Shown: positions 17,132 through 23,888, numbered from the stretch's first letter. The stretch is 60,043 nucleotides of DNA from Candidatus Nomurabacteria bacterium (GCA_943350445.1 CALRAE010000004.1:1-60043), one strand, 5' to 3'. A program made the numbers and translations. The notes: generated from the sequence alone by a model not told the origin.

Positions 17132-17263
17132 TGTCGCAGGCAAAAACTCTTTCTTGGCATAACTTTTTATAAAGCAATCTATCTGGCGCTGGTGCGCCAG
17201 CGAACTGCTCGGCGCGCCCGCCTGCGCAAGGCTTTCTAAAAAGTACGCCTGCGACGAGTTTTT
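17132..17263. repeat. Complex inverted repeat between rpsO and the NYN gene
   Basis: ACTTTTTATAAAGC (17162-17175) pairs with GCTTTCTAAAAAGT (17231-17244) around a GC-rich loop containing CTGGCGC-TGGT-GCGCCAG. Outside this, GTCGCAGGC (17132-17140) pairs with GCCTGCGAC (17247-17255), while AAAAACTC (17141-17148) matches GAGTTTTT (17256-17263) in crossed order. It overlaps the rpsO stop codon and may end that transcript. Confidence 0.6.
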
Positions 17264-17525
17264 AAACGAGTTCAATCTTCTTCATCAAAGCGTTGTAGCG
17301 AGCTTTGCTTGTTCTCTCTAAATATTTCAAATGAGTACGTCGATCAGCCACCATCTTGATGAGGCCTCGGCGAGAGTGATTATCCTTTTTATGCTTTTTT
17401 AAATGCTTCGCTAATTCATCGATTGCGGCAGAAATAACAGCCACCTGCACCTCTGGAGAGCCTGTATCCTTGTCGTGAATCTGATTTTTCTTAATAATTG
17501 TCTGCTTTTTCTTGGTTGCTAACAT
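17262..17525 (-). CDS. rpsO: 30S ribosomal protein S15
   Basis: S15 binds the central domain of 16S rRNA early in 30S assembly. The chain has the family hallmarks TGSPEVQVAVIS, HLKKHKKDNHSRRGLIKMVADRRTHLKYL and the basic C-terminus. The better start is the ATG at 17525 (MLATKKKQ): a TAATAT hexamer occupies 17537-17532, 6 nt upstream, overlapping any use of the ATG at 17531. That gives 87 residues, close to the usual 88-89. Confidence 0.95.
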   Translation of the reverse strand: MLATKKKQTIIKKNQIHDKDTGSPEVQVAVISAAIDELAKHLKKHKKDNHSRRGLIKMVADRRTHLKYLERTSKARYNALMKKIELV

Positions 17526-17531
17526 GTGCAT

Positions 17532-17560
17532 ATATTAGCATAAACCACGGAAAAATGCAA
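17532..17560 (-). promoter_or_regulatory. rpsO promoter
   Basis: On the minus strand TTGCAT (17560-17555), 17 nt, TAATAT (17537-17532), preceded by TGC as an extended -10. The hexamer ends 6 nt before the ATG at 17525. Confidence 0.75.
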
Positions 17561-17581
17561 GAAGTTAGCCAAAATTTGTTG

Positions 17582-17612
17582 TTTAGAAAGCCTTGCGCAA
17601 GGGTTCTAAAAC
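17582..17612. repeat. Small hairpin sharing sequence with the 17.2-kb repeat
   Basis: TTTAGAAAGCCTTGCGCA here is repeated in inverted orientation at about 17226-17243. Its core CCTTGCGCAAGG is a perfect palindrome. It lies between the divergent rpsO and xth promoters. Confidence 0.5.
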
Positions 17613-17644
17613 ATTACTTTTAGTTTTTGTGTTATCATTTTAGT

Positions 17645-18448
17645 ATGAAAATAATGTCTTGGAATGTAAACGGAATACGCGCAGTGCACAAGAAGGGACT
17701 CTTTGTGCCTTTTATTGAGAAACACCAGCCAGACATCTTGTGCTTACAAGAGACCAAGGCACAGCAACATCAAAGCGAAGTTGATTTACCTGAGTATGAA
17801 GAATACTGGAATTCAGCAGAAAAAAAAGGTTACAGTGGCACAGCAATTTTTACAAAAAAATCTCTTGGAAAACCCCTTTCCGTCATGCTCGGTCTACCAG
17901 AAAAAATTGCAAAGAAATATAATCTAAAAGATGATGAATATGGCAATCCAAACACTGAAGGTCGCGTCATTGCCCTAGAATATGAAAAGTTTTATGTAGT
18001 TAGCGTCTACACTCCGAATACCAAAGACGACCTGTCTCGTATGCCACTACGTCATAAACAATGGGATCCAGCGTTTTTAGTATATATGAAGGAATTAGAA
18101 AAAAATAAACCTGTCATATTCTGTGGAGACTTGAATGTAGCCCACACAAAAGACGACCTCGCTCGCCCGAAAGAAAATGTCGGTAATAAAGGATTCACAG
18201 ATGAAGAACGTGAAGGGATACAAAATATCGTAGAAGCTGGATTTGTAGACACTTTCCGCCTATTCACCAAAGGCAACGGACACTATAGTTGGTGGAGTCA
18301 TTTTGCGAATGCCCGAGCAAGAAACATCGGCTGGAGAATTGATTATATTTTTGTCAGTTCAAAACTAGCCAAAAAAATAGAAAGCGCCAAAATCTTCCCC
18401 GAAGTCCTAGGCTCCGACCACTGCCCTGTGTCAGTAGAAATCTTCTAG
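17645..18448 (+). CDS. xth: Exodeoxyribonuclease III / AP endonuclease
   Basis: This base-excision-repair nuclease nicks DNA at abasic sites and trims 3' ends. All catalytic motifs of the EEP fold are present: MSWNVNGIRA, LCLQETKA (metal-binding Glu), GDLNVAHTKDDLA, GWRIDYIFVS and GSDHCPV (catalytic Asp-His). The ATG at 17645 (MKIMSWNVNG) is the family-like start; TGT-TATCAT (-10 at 17633-17638) ends 6 nt before it, so the TTG at 17627 is upstream of transcription. The length of about 267 residues is normal. A strong terminator follows. Confidence 0.94.
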   Translation: MKIMSWNVNGIRAVHKKGLFVPFIEKHQPDILCLQETKAQQHQSEVDLPEYEEYWNSAEKKGYSGTAIFTKKSLGKPLSVMLGLPEKIAKKYNLKDDEYGNPNTEGRVIALEYEKFYVVSVYTPNTKDDLSRMPLRHKQWDPAFLVYMKELEKNKPVIFCGDLNVAHTKDDLARPKENVGNKGFTDEEREGIQNIVEAGFVDTFRLFTKGNGHYSWWSHFANARARNIGWRIDYIFVSSKLAKKIESAKIFPEVLGSDHCPVSVEIF

Positions 18449-18474
18449 AAAAAGTTTCAAAGTATATAAAAAGG

Positions 18475-18519
18475 AAAACCGCTCTTGCGAACGGAATTCC
18501 GTGCTTGAGCGGTTTTTTT
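18475..18519. terminator. Bidirectional terminator between xth and the convergent 18518 gene
   Basis: AAAACCGCTC (18475-18484) pairs with GAGCGGTTTT (18507-18516), with an inner ACGGAATTCCGT palindrome and a run of seven T. The last bases overlap the stop of the minus-strand gene. Confidence 0.88.
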
Positions 18520-19006
18520 ACTTTTGCGGATAGAAGACACGATGCCCATACCCGGCAGGCCAAACATCATCGTGGGAGAGCTTGCAGACGTGGTAGATGT
18601 CAGGCGGACCATCGTCACTCACGTCCACGAAAGCGACCAAGCCACCTTCCATCTCAAAGAAGTTGCCGTTCGGCCCGAGCTTGTCCTTGTGTTTCGTGGC
18701 GAAAACTAGAGCTTCTTCTTTGTTCTTCCAATACCGACGTTTTTCGCCGATATCTCCGAACATCTGTTGGAAGGTTGCATTCTTGGCCAACTCGTAAATG
18801 ACGATTGTGACATTGCCAAAGTTTATAACCTCTTTCGCGAACAGTCGCTTGAGGTAAACTTTTACCTCAGCAACTCCATCCACGATAGTCTGCAGAAGAT
18901 CCGCAACCTTTTCGGGATCGCGAACTCCGTCCATGACCATCTTGCAGATCATAGCCCAGAGCTTCCACAGCCGTTCGTAGACACCGACTTTCGTTTCATT
19001 ACTCAT
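18518..19006 (-). CDS. Hypothetical soluble protein with higher GC content
   Basis: From the ATG at 19006 (MSNETKVGVYERLWK) the protein has 162 residues; a GTG at 19039 could add 11, but AAAGG lies before the ATG. The N-terminal half is helical (MDGVRDPEKVADLLQTIVDG), the C-terminal half a mixed domain ending PAGYGHRVFYPQK. Codons here are visibly richer in G and C than in neighbouring genes, which suggests a different history or high expression. Its transcript has a structured leader from a strong promoter. No function is recognised. Confidence 0.7.
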   Translation of the reverse strand: MSNETKVGVYERLWKLWAMICKMVMDGVRDPEKVADLLQTIVDGVAEVKVYLKRLFAKEVINFGNVTIVIYELAKNATFQQMFGDIGEKRRYWKNKEEALVFATKHKDKLGPNGNFFEMEGGLVAFVDVSDDGPPDIYHVCKLSHDDVWPAGYGHRVFYPQK

Positions 19007-19059
19007 GATGTTTTGCCTTTGCTTTTGACGAACATTCACCCGTTACTCACAGGTATATT

Positions 19060-19139
19060 CCGAGTGCCTCGGATAGGTTGCAGGAACTCCTGCGTTGTTT
19101 ATTCATATATATTATATACCTTTTAGAGTAAAAAGTCAA
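19060..19139 (-). promoter_or_regulatory. Strong promoter and double-hairpin leader
   Basis: TTGACT (19139-19134) and TATAAT (19116-19111) are 17 nt apart on the minus strand. The leader of about 95 nt carries GCAGGA-AC-TCCTGC (19080-19093) and CCGAG-TGC-CTCGG (19060-19072), then the ribosome site AAAGG. Such a structured leader is rare in this window. Confidence 0.7.
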
Positions 19140-19234
19140 GCAAAAATGGGTCATGTACACAAATTATAAGGGGGTTTTATTAAAAATAATAAATTCTCTT
19201 AAAAATTTTATTTCCAGAATTTTCAACCATGTGT

Positions 19235-19240
19235 TATTAT
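19235..19240 (+). promoter_or_regulatory. Extended -10 for the TMEM175-like gene
   Basis: TGT-TATTAT; the hexamer ends 7 nt before the ATG at 19248, so the message should be leaderless. Confidence 0.65.
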
Positions 19241-19247
19241 TCTAACC

Positions 19248-19889
19248 ATGAATCATGCAAGATTAGACCAACTTTCAGACGGAATATTTGCAATAGTTAT
19301 GACCGTCCTCGTTTTTCAAATCGAGCTTCCACCAATATGGGGACCGATAGATAATGCTGGACTTTGGAATGAAATTGAAAAATTGTTGCCCTTACTTCTC
19401 TCCTATATCCTAAGCTTCGCCCTCCTCTTCACCTATTGGCGCGCGCATCATTTCTTTATTTCTGTATACGCGAAAAATGTAGATTCAAAATTGATAAATA
19501 TAAATGCAATCTTTCTCATGTTTATCAGCCTTGTTCCCTTTTCAGCAAGCATCCTCGGCCAATTCAGTGAAAACGAACTCTCTGTCATAATATTCGGCAC
19601 ACATATAATACTGATAGGCCTATGCCTGTATTGGATGCGCCGATATGTCATATATTCTGAACACATCCAAAATCCAGAAATAAGTAAGCATGAAATACGT
19701 GGTAGTACTGTGCGAACTATTGTCCCCGTCTTATTTGCGCTTATAGCCATACCGCTTTCTTTTGTTAGCGTAAAGCTTTCACTCACCCTATTCACATTAG
19801 CAGTGATCTTCAACCTTTCTTCCTACAGCACGAAACTTTTCGAGAAAATATTAGACGTATTTCGTCCTTCTACTTCTATTGAGAGCTAG
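19248..19889 (+). CDS. TMEM175-family (DUF1211) membrane protein, putative potassium channel
   Basis: Bacterial TMEM175-like proteins form potassium-permeable tetramers in the inner membrane. The 213-residue protein has the family signature in helix 1 (LDQLSDGIFAIVMTVLVFQIELP, with the F-S/A-D motif region) and about six hydrophobic segments. The length matches the single-repeat bacterial forms. It is a monocistronic gene with its own promoter; the tail overlaps a tiny minus-strand frame. The channel role rests on family membership. Confidence 0.85.
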   Translation: MNHARLDQLSDGIFAIVMTVLVFQIELPPIWGPIDNAGLWNEIEKLLPLLLSYILSFALLFTYWRAHHFFISVYAKNVDSKLININAIFLMFISLVPFSASILGQFSENELSVIIFGTHIILIGLCLYWMRRYVIYSEHIQNPEISKHEIRGSTVRTIVPVLFALIAIPLSFVSVKLSLTLFTLAVIFNLSSYSTKLFEKILDVFRPSTSIES

Positions 19890-19953
19890 AATTTTTCAAC
19901 TCCTCATCTAGCCTCTTGGCCTCTACCCAAGCAAGCTCGTATATCTTTTTCAT
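19876..19953 (-). CDS. Possible very small protein after the M23 gene
   Basis: ATG at 19953 opens 25 codons (MKKIYELAWVEAKRLDEELK) ending TAG. The frame stays open 14 codons further upstream (KLFKKPSSSEIADA) without another start. The composition is helix-like and protein-like, and it follows the M23 peptidase in the same direction, overlapping the TMEM175-like gene tail on the other strand. It may be a remnant or a short real gene. Confidence 0.3.
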   Translation of the reverse strand: MKKIYELAWVEAKRLDEELKNSSSQ

Positions 19954-20002
19954 AGCGTCAGCTATTTCTGAGCTTGAAGGTTTCTTAAATAATTTTTACT
20001 TT

Positions 20003-20863
20003 TTATTTAAGTTTCTGAAATTCTTGAATGAATTGAAGTGGGCTAACGGAAGCATTGCCGACTTTGATGGCAAAATGCAGGTGCGCGCCTTGCACATCCG
20101 CTCCTTGGTCGCCCGAATAACCGACGATATCCCCTGCTTTCACATTAGATCCAGCTTGCACTAATACTTTTGAAAGATGTAAATATTTTGAAATAATACC
20201 GTCGCCATGGTCTATGACAACTGTCGGCCCCTCTAGATAGAGCGCCTTGCCTTCACCCCAAAGAACCTCACCATCAGAAATCGCATAGACTGGCGTACCG
20301 ACTTTTGCACGCAGATCTTCTCCATGATGTGTGGTCAAGTGATTGGTGTAGATTCTTGTGTAACCAAACGCACTGGTGGTTGTCATGATCGAGAGTGGGC
20401 TACGAAAGAGAGACTGCCAAATCTTGGGTTTTGCTTCTGCTGTGGCTTTTGTAAGAGCAGCCACAAGCGGGGCTTTATTTTCTAGTACTTCCGCCTGTTT
20501 TTCTTTTGGAAGAGTCTTAAACTTATAGGCTTTTTTCATCATAACTTTTGGTTGTGTACCGGTTTTTATTTTAATAACCATCTTCTCTAATTCTTTTTCC
20601 TCTTCTTTTATTAGAAGGTTGTAATTATCGCGCTTTTTATTCACATCAGCCGCGACAAGAGCGTATTTTTTACCGTTATAATTAAAAACGGGCATTTTTA
20701 CACCACCAAACAATACTGAAGTTGTGGTCGGAAAATTTATCGGATATAAAAGTACCTCTCCTTGTTTCATAGTGAGGATGGCAGCATCCACTTCACGGCT
20801 AAATCCAAAAATACACAGCAGAAAAATTATAAAGATAAAATTTCTTTTATTAGTATTACTCAT
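20003..20863 (-). CDS. Exported M23-family metallopeptidase
   Basis: M23 (LytM-like) enzymes cut peptide cross-links in peptidoglycan. The 286-residue precursor has a signal peptide (FIFIIFLLCIFGFSREVDA), a beta/helical stalk (about 30-150) and a C-terminal M23 domain. The zinc ligands are visible in THHGEDLRA and GAHLHFAIK, and YLHLS is conserved between them. TATGAT (20875-20870 on the minus strand) ends 6 nt before the ATG, so the mRNA is predicted leaderless. A second M23 enzyme lies at 24.9 kb. Confidence 0.88.
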   Translation of the reverse strand: MSNTNKRNFIFIIFLLCIFGFSREVDAAILTMKQGEVLLYPINFPTTTSVLFGGVKMPVFNYNGKKYALVAADVNKKRDNYNLLIKEEEKELEKMVIKIKTGTQPKVMMKKAYKFKTLPKEKQAEVLENKAPLVAALTKATAEAKPKIWQSLFRSPLSIMTTTSAFGYTRIYTNHLTTHHGEDLRAKVGTPVYAISDGEVLWGEGKALYLEGPTVVIDHGDGIISKYLHLSKVLVQAGSNVKAGDIVGYSGDQGADVQGAHLHFAIKVGNASVSPLQFIQEFQKLK

Positions 20864-20886
20864 ACTGCTATCATATCACTTCCTTC

Positions 20887-22530
20887 TTACTTACGGACAC
20901 CGTGTTTAATATGCAATTTCGCCACTTCTTCTTCTTCGAGTTCTTCTTTTTTCTCTTTTCCTTTATCACCGAGCGCTTTGAGTTCAGCGTCAGAAAGTAA
21001 TTCAAAAGATTTCACTAATTCAGACAGGGCTTCTATTGTATTTTTCTCTGGATTCTCTAAGACAACTTCGAGGAGAGCGTTTAGCATCCATCCCATGCGT
21101 GGTCCAGGTTTGATGCCGAGATCTTTCATTAGAAAATTACCATCTATTTTAAGTTGCCCGACAGAGATCGGGTCTCTTAGGGCTTCTTCAATCATTGCGA
21201 AATATTTTCGCAGACGATACGGCGCTTCTTTCTTCTTCATCCCTACCCTATCACACTCACGAATGTTCATCAGGAGCCAAATATTTTCCACCCCGACTTT
21301 TGCAATGATTCTACGCACTGCGCTCAAAGTAATTAATTCCGTGTCAGAGAAAAACATATGATTGCGAACAAGCTTCTCCACCAGCTCAGTTTCTTTTTTA
21401 GGAAATTTGAGCCTCTCCATTATCTTTTTCGCCATTCGAGCGCCGACTACTTCATGACCATAAAAAGTATATTTTTTCTTGGAAGCAGGCACCTTCCCCG
21501 ACAAAAATTCGAGGAGTCGTGGGTCCCCTGTCCTATTGCCTCCGAGGGCGAAGGCGGGGGAATTTTTCGTCGGGGAAGGTTCTGCAAATCTCCTCGTTTT
21601 TGGTTTTCCAATATCATGAAAAAGGGCTGCGAGCCTTATCTCTAAAGGCCAATCTTTATCCGCTGCATGCTGTAGCGCATGGAGTAAATGATCCCACACG
21701 TCATAAATATGTTCACCGAGTTGTTCACAACCTATCCCCTCCTCAAGTTCTGGAATAATATTTTTAAGCAATCCAAATTTCTGCAACATCACGATTCCAG
21801 CTGCAGGATTTTTAGATATAATTATTTTTGTAAACTCATCACGAATTCTTTCTTCTGATATTTTTTTTATTAACTCAGAATTTTTCAAAATACTTTCCAT
21901 CGTTTCGTGAGAAATAGAAAAATCTAATTGGCAAGAAAAACGAACCGCACGAAGCATTCGAAGTGCATCTTCTGTAAAACGATCATCTGCATTCCCTACT
22001 GCTCTAATAGTCTTGTCCTTTATGTCCTTTAAACCGCCAAATATGTCCTTTATAGAGTTTTTCCCAGATAGGTTGAGCGCCATGGCATTTACCCTGAAAT
22101 CACGTCTCTGAAGGTCATCTTCGAGCTTTTCACTGAATTTAACCTCATCTGGATGCCTAAAGTCAGTGTATTTTGCTTCTATCCTGTATGGAGTAACCTC
22201 AACTATTAGATAGTTAGGTTCTAGTGTTTCTTGTGAAACATCACTTTTTAATGTTTCACGTGCAACATCCTCCTTTTTTGTTTCACGCGGAACGCACACC
22301 CCCACAGTCCCAAAGGTATTCTCGTATACAGTCTTTTCAAATAGCTTTATAATCTGGTCTGGTTTGGCATTCGTTGTCACATCCCAGTCCTTAGGAACCC
22401 TCTCCATTAGAAGATCTCGAACACAACCACCCACTAAATACGCCTCAAAACCCCCTTTTTCTAAGGTTTTGGTTACATGTGAAACTTCTTTAGGTATTTT
22501 TGATATTAAGTTTTGGTTTACAAGATCCAC
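20887..22530 (-). CDS. cca: CCA-adding tRNA nucleotidyltransferase with two inserts
   Basis: This enzyme adds the 3' CCA to tRNAs. The class II nucleotidyltransferase motifs are GGCVRDLL and DWDV in the head, RRDFRVNAMALNL and RMLRAVRF in the neck, then an HD domain (LAALFHDIGKPKT, FYGHEVVGA) for phosphohydrolase or repair. The GTG at 22530 is the likely start because the longer frame runs into tRNA-Gly; it lies 11 bp behind that tRNA. Two in-frame inserts are seen: a threefold nine-residue repeat coded at 22225-22294 with parS-like DNA, and a proline/glycine-rich insert from a hairpin at 21485-21585. None of the tRNAs here encodes CCA, so the enzyme is essential. Confidence 0.92.
   Translation of the reverse strand: MDLVNQNLISKIPKEVSHVTKTLEKGGFEAYLVGGCVRDLLMERVPKDWDVTTNAKPDQIIKLFEKTVYENTFGTVGVCVPRETKKEDVARETLKSDVSQETLEPNYLIVEVTPYRIEAKYTDFRHPDEVKFSEKLEDDLQRRDFRVNAMALNLSGKNSIKDIFGGLKDIKDKTIRAVGNADDRFTEDALRMLRAVRFSCQLDFSISHETMESILKNSELIKKISEERIRDEFTKIIISKNPAAGIVMLQKFGLLKNIIPELEEGIGCEQLGEHIYDVWDHLLHALQHAADKDWPLEIRLAALFHDIGKPKTRRFAEPSPTKNSPAFALGGNRTGDPRLLEFLSGKVPASKKKYTFYGHEVVGARMAKKIMERLKFPKKETELVEKLVRNHMFFSDTELITLSAVRRIIAKVGVENIWLLMNIRECDRVGMKKKEAPYRLRKYFAMIEEALRDPISVGQLKIDGNFLMKDLGIKPGPRMGWMLNALLEVVLENPEKNTIEALSELVKSFELLSDAELKALGDKGKEKKEELEEEEVAKLHIKHGVRK
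21485..21585. repeat. In-frame palindromic insert in cca
   Basis: ACCTTCCCCGACAAAAATTC (21491-21510) pairs with its complement at 21560-21580 (one bulged base), extended by GCAG/CTGC outside. The GC-rich loop holds TCCGAGGG (21541-21548), the same octamer as in the loops of the intergenic elements at 24.7 and 48.0 kb. It encodes about 35 extra residues between HDIGKPKTRRF and KKYTFYGHE, a stretch that directly adjoins in ordinary homologues. Confidence 0.8.
22225..22294. repeat. Three parS-like palindromes at 27-bp spacing inside cca
   Basis: TGTTTCTTGTGAAACA (22225), TGTTTCACGTGCAACA (22252) and TGTTTCACGCGGAACG (22279) differ from consensus parS TGTTTCACGTGAAACA by 2, 1 and 3 bases. They code for a tandem nine-residue motif, V-x-(R/Q)-E-T-x-K/E-x-D/N. 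Confidence 0.8.
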
Positions 22531-22540
22531 CTTAATTTTG

Positions 22541-22611
22541 TGCGGCCAGAGAGAATCGAACTCTCGTCTCATCCTTGGCAAGGACGTGTTCTACCACTAA
22601 ACCATGACCGC
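22541..22611 (-). tRNA. tRNA-Gly (GCC)
   Basis: A 71-nt cloverleaf: acceptor GCGGTCA / TGGCCGC, anticodon stem CGTCC/GGATG with loop TTGCCAA (anticodon GCC) and T-arm with GTTCGATTC. The discriminator is A and no CCA is encoded. It is the first gene of the cca transcript; removal of the tRNA would leave a leader of about 10 nt on cca. Confidence 0.93.
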
Positions 22612-22632
22612 AAAATTATTTTTAATCATTCA

Positions 22633-22660
22633 ATTATATATTAAATTCAGCATATTGCAA
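22633..22660 (-). promoter_or_regulatory. Promoter for tRNA-Gly and cca
   Basis: On the minus strand TTGCAA (22660-22655), 16 nt, TATAAT (22638-22633), about 22 nt before the tRNA. Confidence 0.7.
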
Positions 22661-22707
22661 TTTTATATTCTGAGCTTATAAAATAACGTTATTTTACTAA
22701 AGATAAA

Positions 22708-22720
22708 TATAATGTATAAT
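22708..22720 (+). promoter_or_regulatory. -10 elements of tRNA-Arg
   Basis: Two overlapping candidates, TATAAT at 22708-22713 and at 22715-22720; the second is 10 nt before the tRNA. The palindrome AAATAACGTTATTT (22681-22694) lies just upstream. Confidence 0.55.
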
Positions 22721-22730
22721 TAAACATTAT

Positions 22731-22802
22731 GCACCCGTAGTGAAATGGATATCATACCCGCCTTCGAAGCGGTTGTTGGGGGTTCGAATCCCTCCGGGTG
22801 CA
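22731..22802 (+). tRNA. tRNA-Arg (UCG)
   Basis: Acceptor GCACCCG/CGGGTGC, anticodon loop CTTCGAA (anticodon TCG), T-arm with GGTTCGAATCC, discriminator A and no encoded CCA. The outermost anticodon-stem pair appears mismatched (C-T). The 3' end is partly repeated at 22899-22918. Confidence 0.9.
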
Positions 22803-22918
22803 CACGAAAGAGTAAATTTATTTACTCTTGTGAGGGTTTCGAAAGATTTTTTGTTATTTTACAAGATAAAATCAAAAAATACCTGGCCATGTAATGGCCG
22901 AATCCCTCCGGGTGCACA
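22785..22918 (+). repeat. Direct repeat of the tRNA-Arg 3' end flanking a palindromic spacer
   Basis: The 20-mer CGAATCCCTCCGGGTGCACA occurs at 22785-22804 (tRNA T-arm and acceptor) and again at 22899-22918. The 94 bp between hold AGTAAAT/ATTTACT, an imperfect GATTTTTTG../..CAAAAAAT stem and GGCCAT-GTA-ATGGCC. This looks like an attachment-site scar or a degraded element beside a tRNA. Confidence 0.7.
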
Positions 22919-22992
22919 TCAGAAAGTTGTTCCAAAATTAATCATACCTGTCCTTTATTGAAACCTTATTAAATAATAGTTTTGTGTAAGAG

Positions 22993-23001
22993 TGTGGATA
23001 A
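22993..23001 (-). promoter_or_regulatory. Perfect DnaA box between tRNA-Arg and yraN
   Basis: TGTGGATAA on the + strand, extended to TGTGGATAACTA, 117 bp before the perfect parS. Confidence 0.5.
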
Positions 23002-23117
23002 CTATGTTGGTAATGTTTATAAAGGACATGTTTTATAATTGTCTTTTGGGGGGATTTTAACTAAAATATCTTGTGAGATAAGGATATTTTTATAAAAGAC
23101 ATCAAATATAGTACTTT

Positions 23118-23133
23118 TGTTTCACGTGAAACA
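23118..23133. promoter_or_regulatory. Perfect parS centromere site
   Basis: TGTTTCACGTGAAACA matches the 16-bp chromosomal parS consensus at every position. ParB (Spo0J) loads here and spreads to help segregate origins. A degenerate half-copy (CTTGTGAAACG) follows at about 23149. The site is 25.7 kb from dnaA, inside the usual origin-proximal zone for parS. Confidence 0.93.
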
Positions 23134-23185
23134 TATTTATTGCTGTTACTTGTGAAACGTTATAAAATATAGCTTTATAGTATAT

Positions 23186-23572
23186 ATGCCGAAAGTATTC
23201 ACCTCAGAAACTCAAAAAATAGGGGAAATAGGGGAGAATATAGCTGTAAAGTTTCTCATGAAACATGGTTTTGAGGTTTTAGACCGTAATTATACTAAAA
23301 AATGGGGTGAAATAGACATAGTGGCTCAAAAGGACACAAAAATTTACTTTATTGAGGTAAAAAGTATAAACGCCGAGATAGCAGGAGGGGAACATAGAGC
23401 CGAAGACAATATGCACCCGAGGAAATTGCAAAGACTAGCGCGAGTAATTCAGACATATCTTCTCTACAAGAAATGGTACGAGGGGGAATGGCAAGTTGAT
23501 TTATTGGTTATTTATTTAAATATGAAAAACAAAACTGCTCGAATAAAAGTAGTAAGTGATATTATTTTATGA
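23186..23572 (+). CDS. yraN: YraN/UPF0102 family endonuclease-like protein
   Basis: UPF0102 proteins have a restriction-endonuclease fold and are related to Holliday-junction resolvases; their cellular role is unsettled. The 128-residue protein has the family core GEIGENIAVKFLMKHGFEVLDRNY, GEIDIVA and FIEVKS, giving the E-x(n)-D-x(n)-ExK active site. -10-like hexamers are close to the start (TATAAA 23161, TATAGT 23176), so the leader is very short. The parS site lies just upstream. Confidence 0.9.
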   Translation: MPKVFTSETQKIGEIGENIAVKFLMKHGFEVLDRNYTKKWGEIDIVAQKDTKIYFIEVKSINAEIAGGEHRAEDNMHPRKLQRLARVIQTYLLYKKWYEGEWQVDLLVIYLNMKNKTARIKVVSDIIL

Positions 23573-23582
23573 TTCGAATCTG

Positions 23583-23653
23583 TGCGGGATAGGCGAATCG
23601 AACGCCTGCCAACAGTTTGGAAAACTGTAGTTCTACCACTAAACTAATCCCGC
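23583..23653 (-). tRNA. tRNA-Gly (UCC)
   Basis: Acceptor GCGGGAT/ATCCCGC, anticodon stem ACAGT/ACTGT with loop TTTCCAA (anticodon TCC), T-arm GCGTTCGATTCGC, discriminator A, no CCA. Confidence 0.93.
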
Positions 23654-23681
23654 TTATATAAAAACCTGTAAATAACGCTGG

Positions 23682-23752
23682 TCGGGCTGCTGGGAGTCGA
23701 ACCCAGCCTAAATGCTCCCAAAGCACTTGTACAACCGATATACTACAGCCCG
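23682..23752 (-). tRNA. tRNA-Pro (UGG)
   Basis: Acceptor CGGGCTG/CAGCCCG with the C1-G72 pair typical of bacterial tRNA-Pro, anticodon loop TTTGGGA (anticodon TGG), T-arm GGGTTCGACTCCC, discriminator A, no CCA. It lies 28 bp upstream of tRNA-Gly(UCC) on the same strand, so both are probably one transcript. Confidence 0.93.
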
Positions 23753-23866
23753 TAGTTACGTTAACTGCGTTATTCTAACACAACAAATATAAATATTCTA
23801 GTAAAAACTAATTTTTAGTTTTTACACTCAAAAAAATTCATAGATTATCGAAATTTTAATATCTTG

Positions 23867-23875
23867 TGCTATTAT
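23867..23875 (+). promoter_or_regulatory. Extended -10 for the ZIP gene
   Basis: TGC-TATTAT ends 13 nt before the ATG at 23889, predicting a leader of about 6 nt. Confidence 0.6.
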
Positions 23876-23888
23876 TCAACCATAAACC

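Noticed and set aside
19916..20164. Open + strand frame of 82 codons
   Set aside because: It runs antisense to the M23 peptidase C-terminus and its composition is a shadow of that gene.
22471..22486. A fifth parS-like site in cca
   Set aside because: Four of 16 positions differ from parS, which is not distinguishable from chance.
22899..22918. A second, partial tRNA gene
   Set aside because: Only the T-arm and acceptor 3' part are present; it is a repeat, not a cloverleaf.
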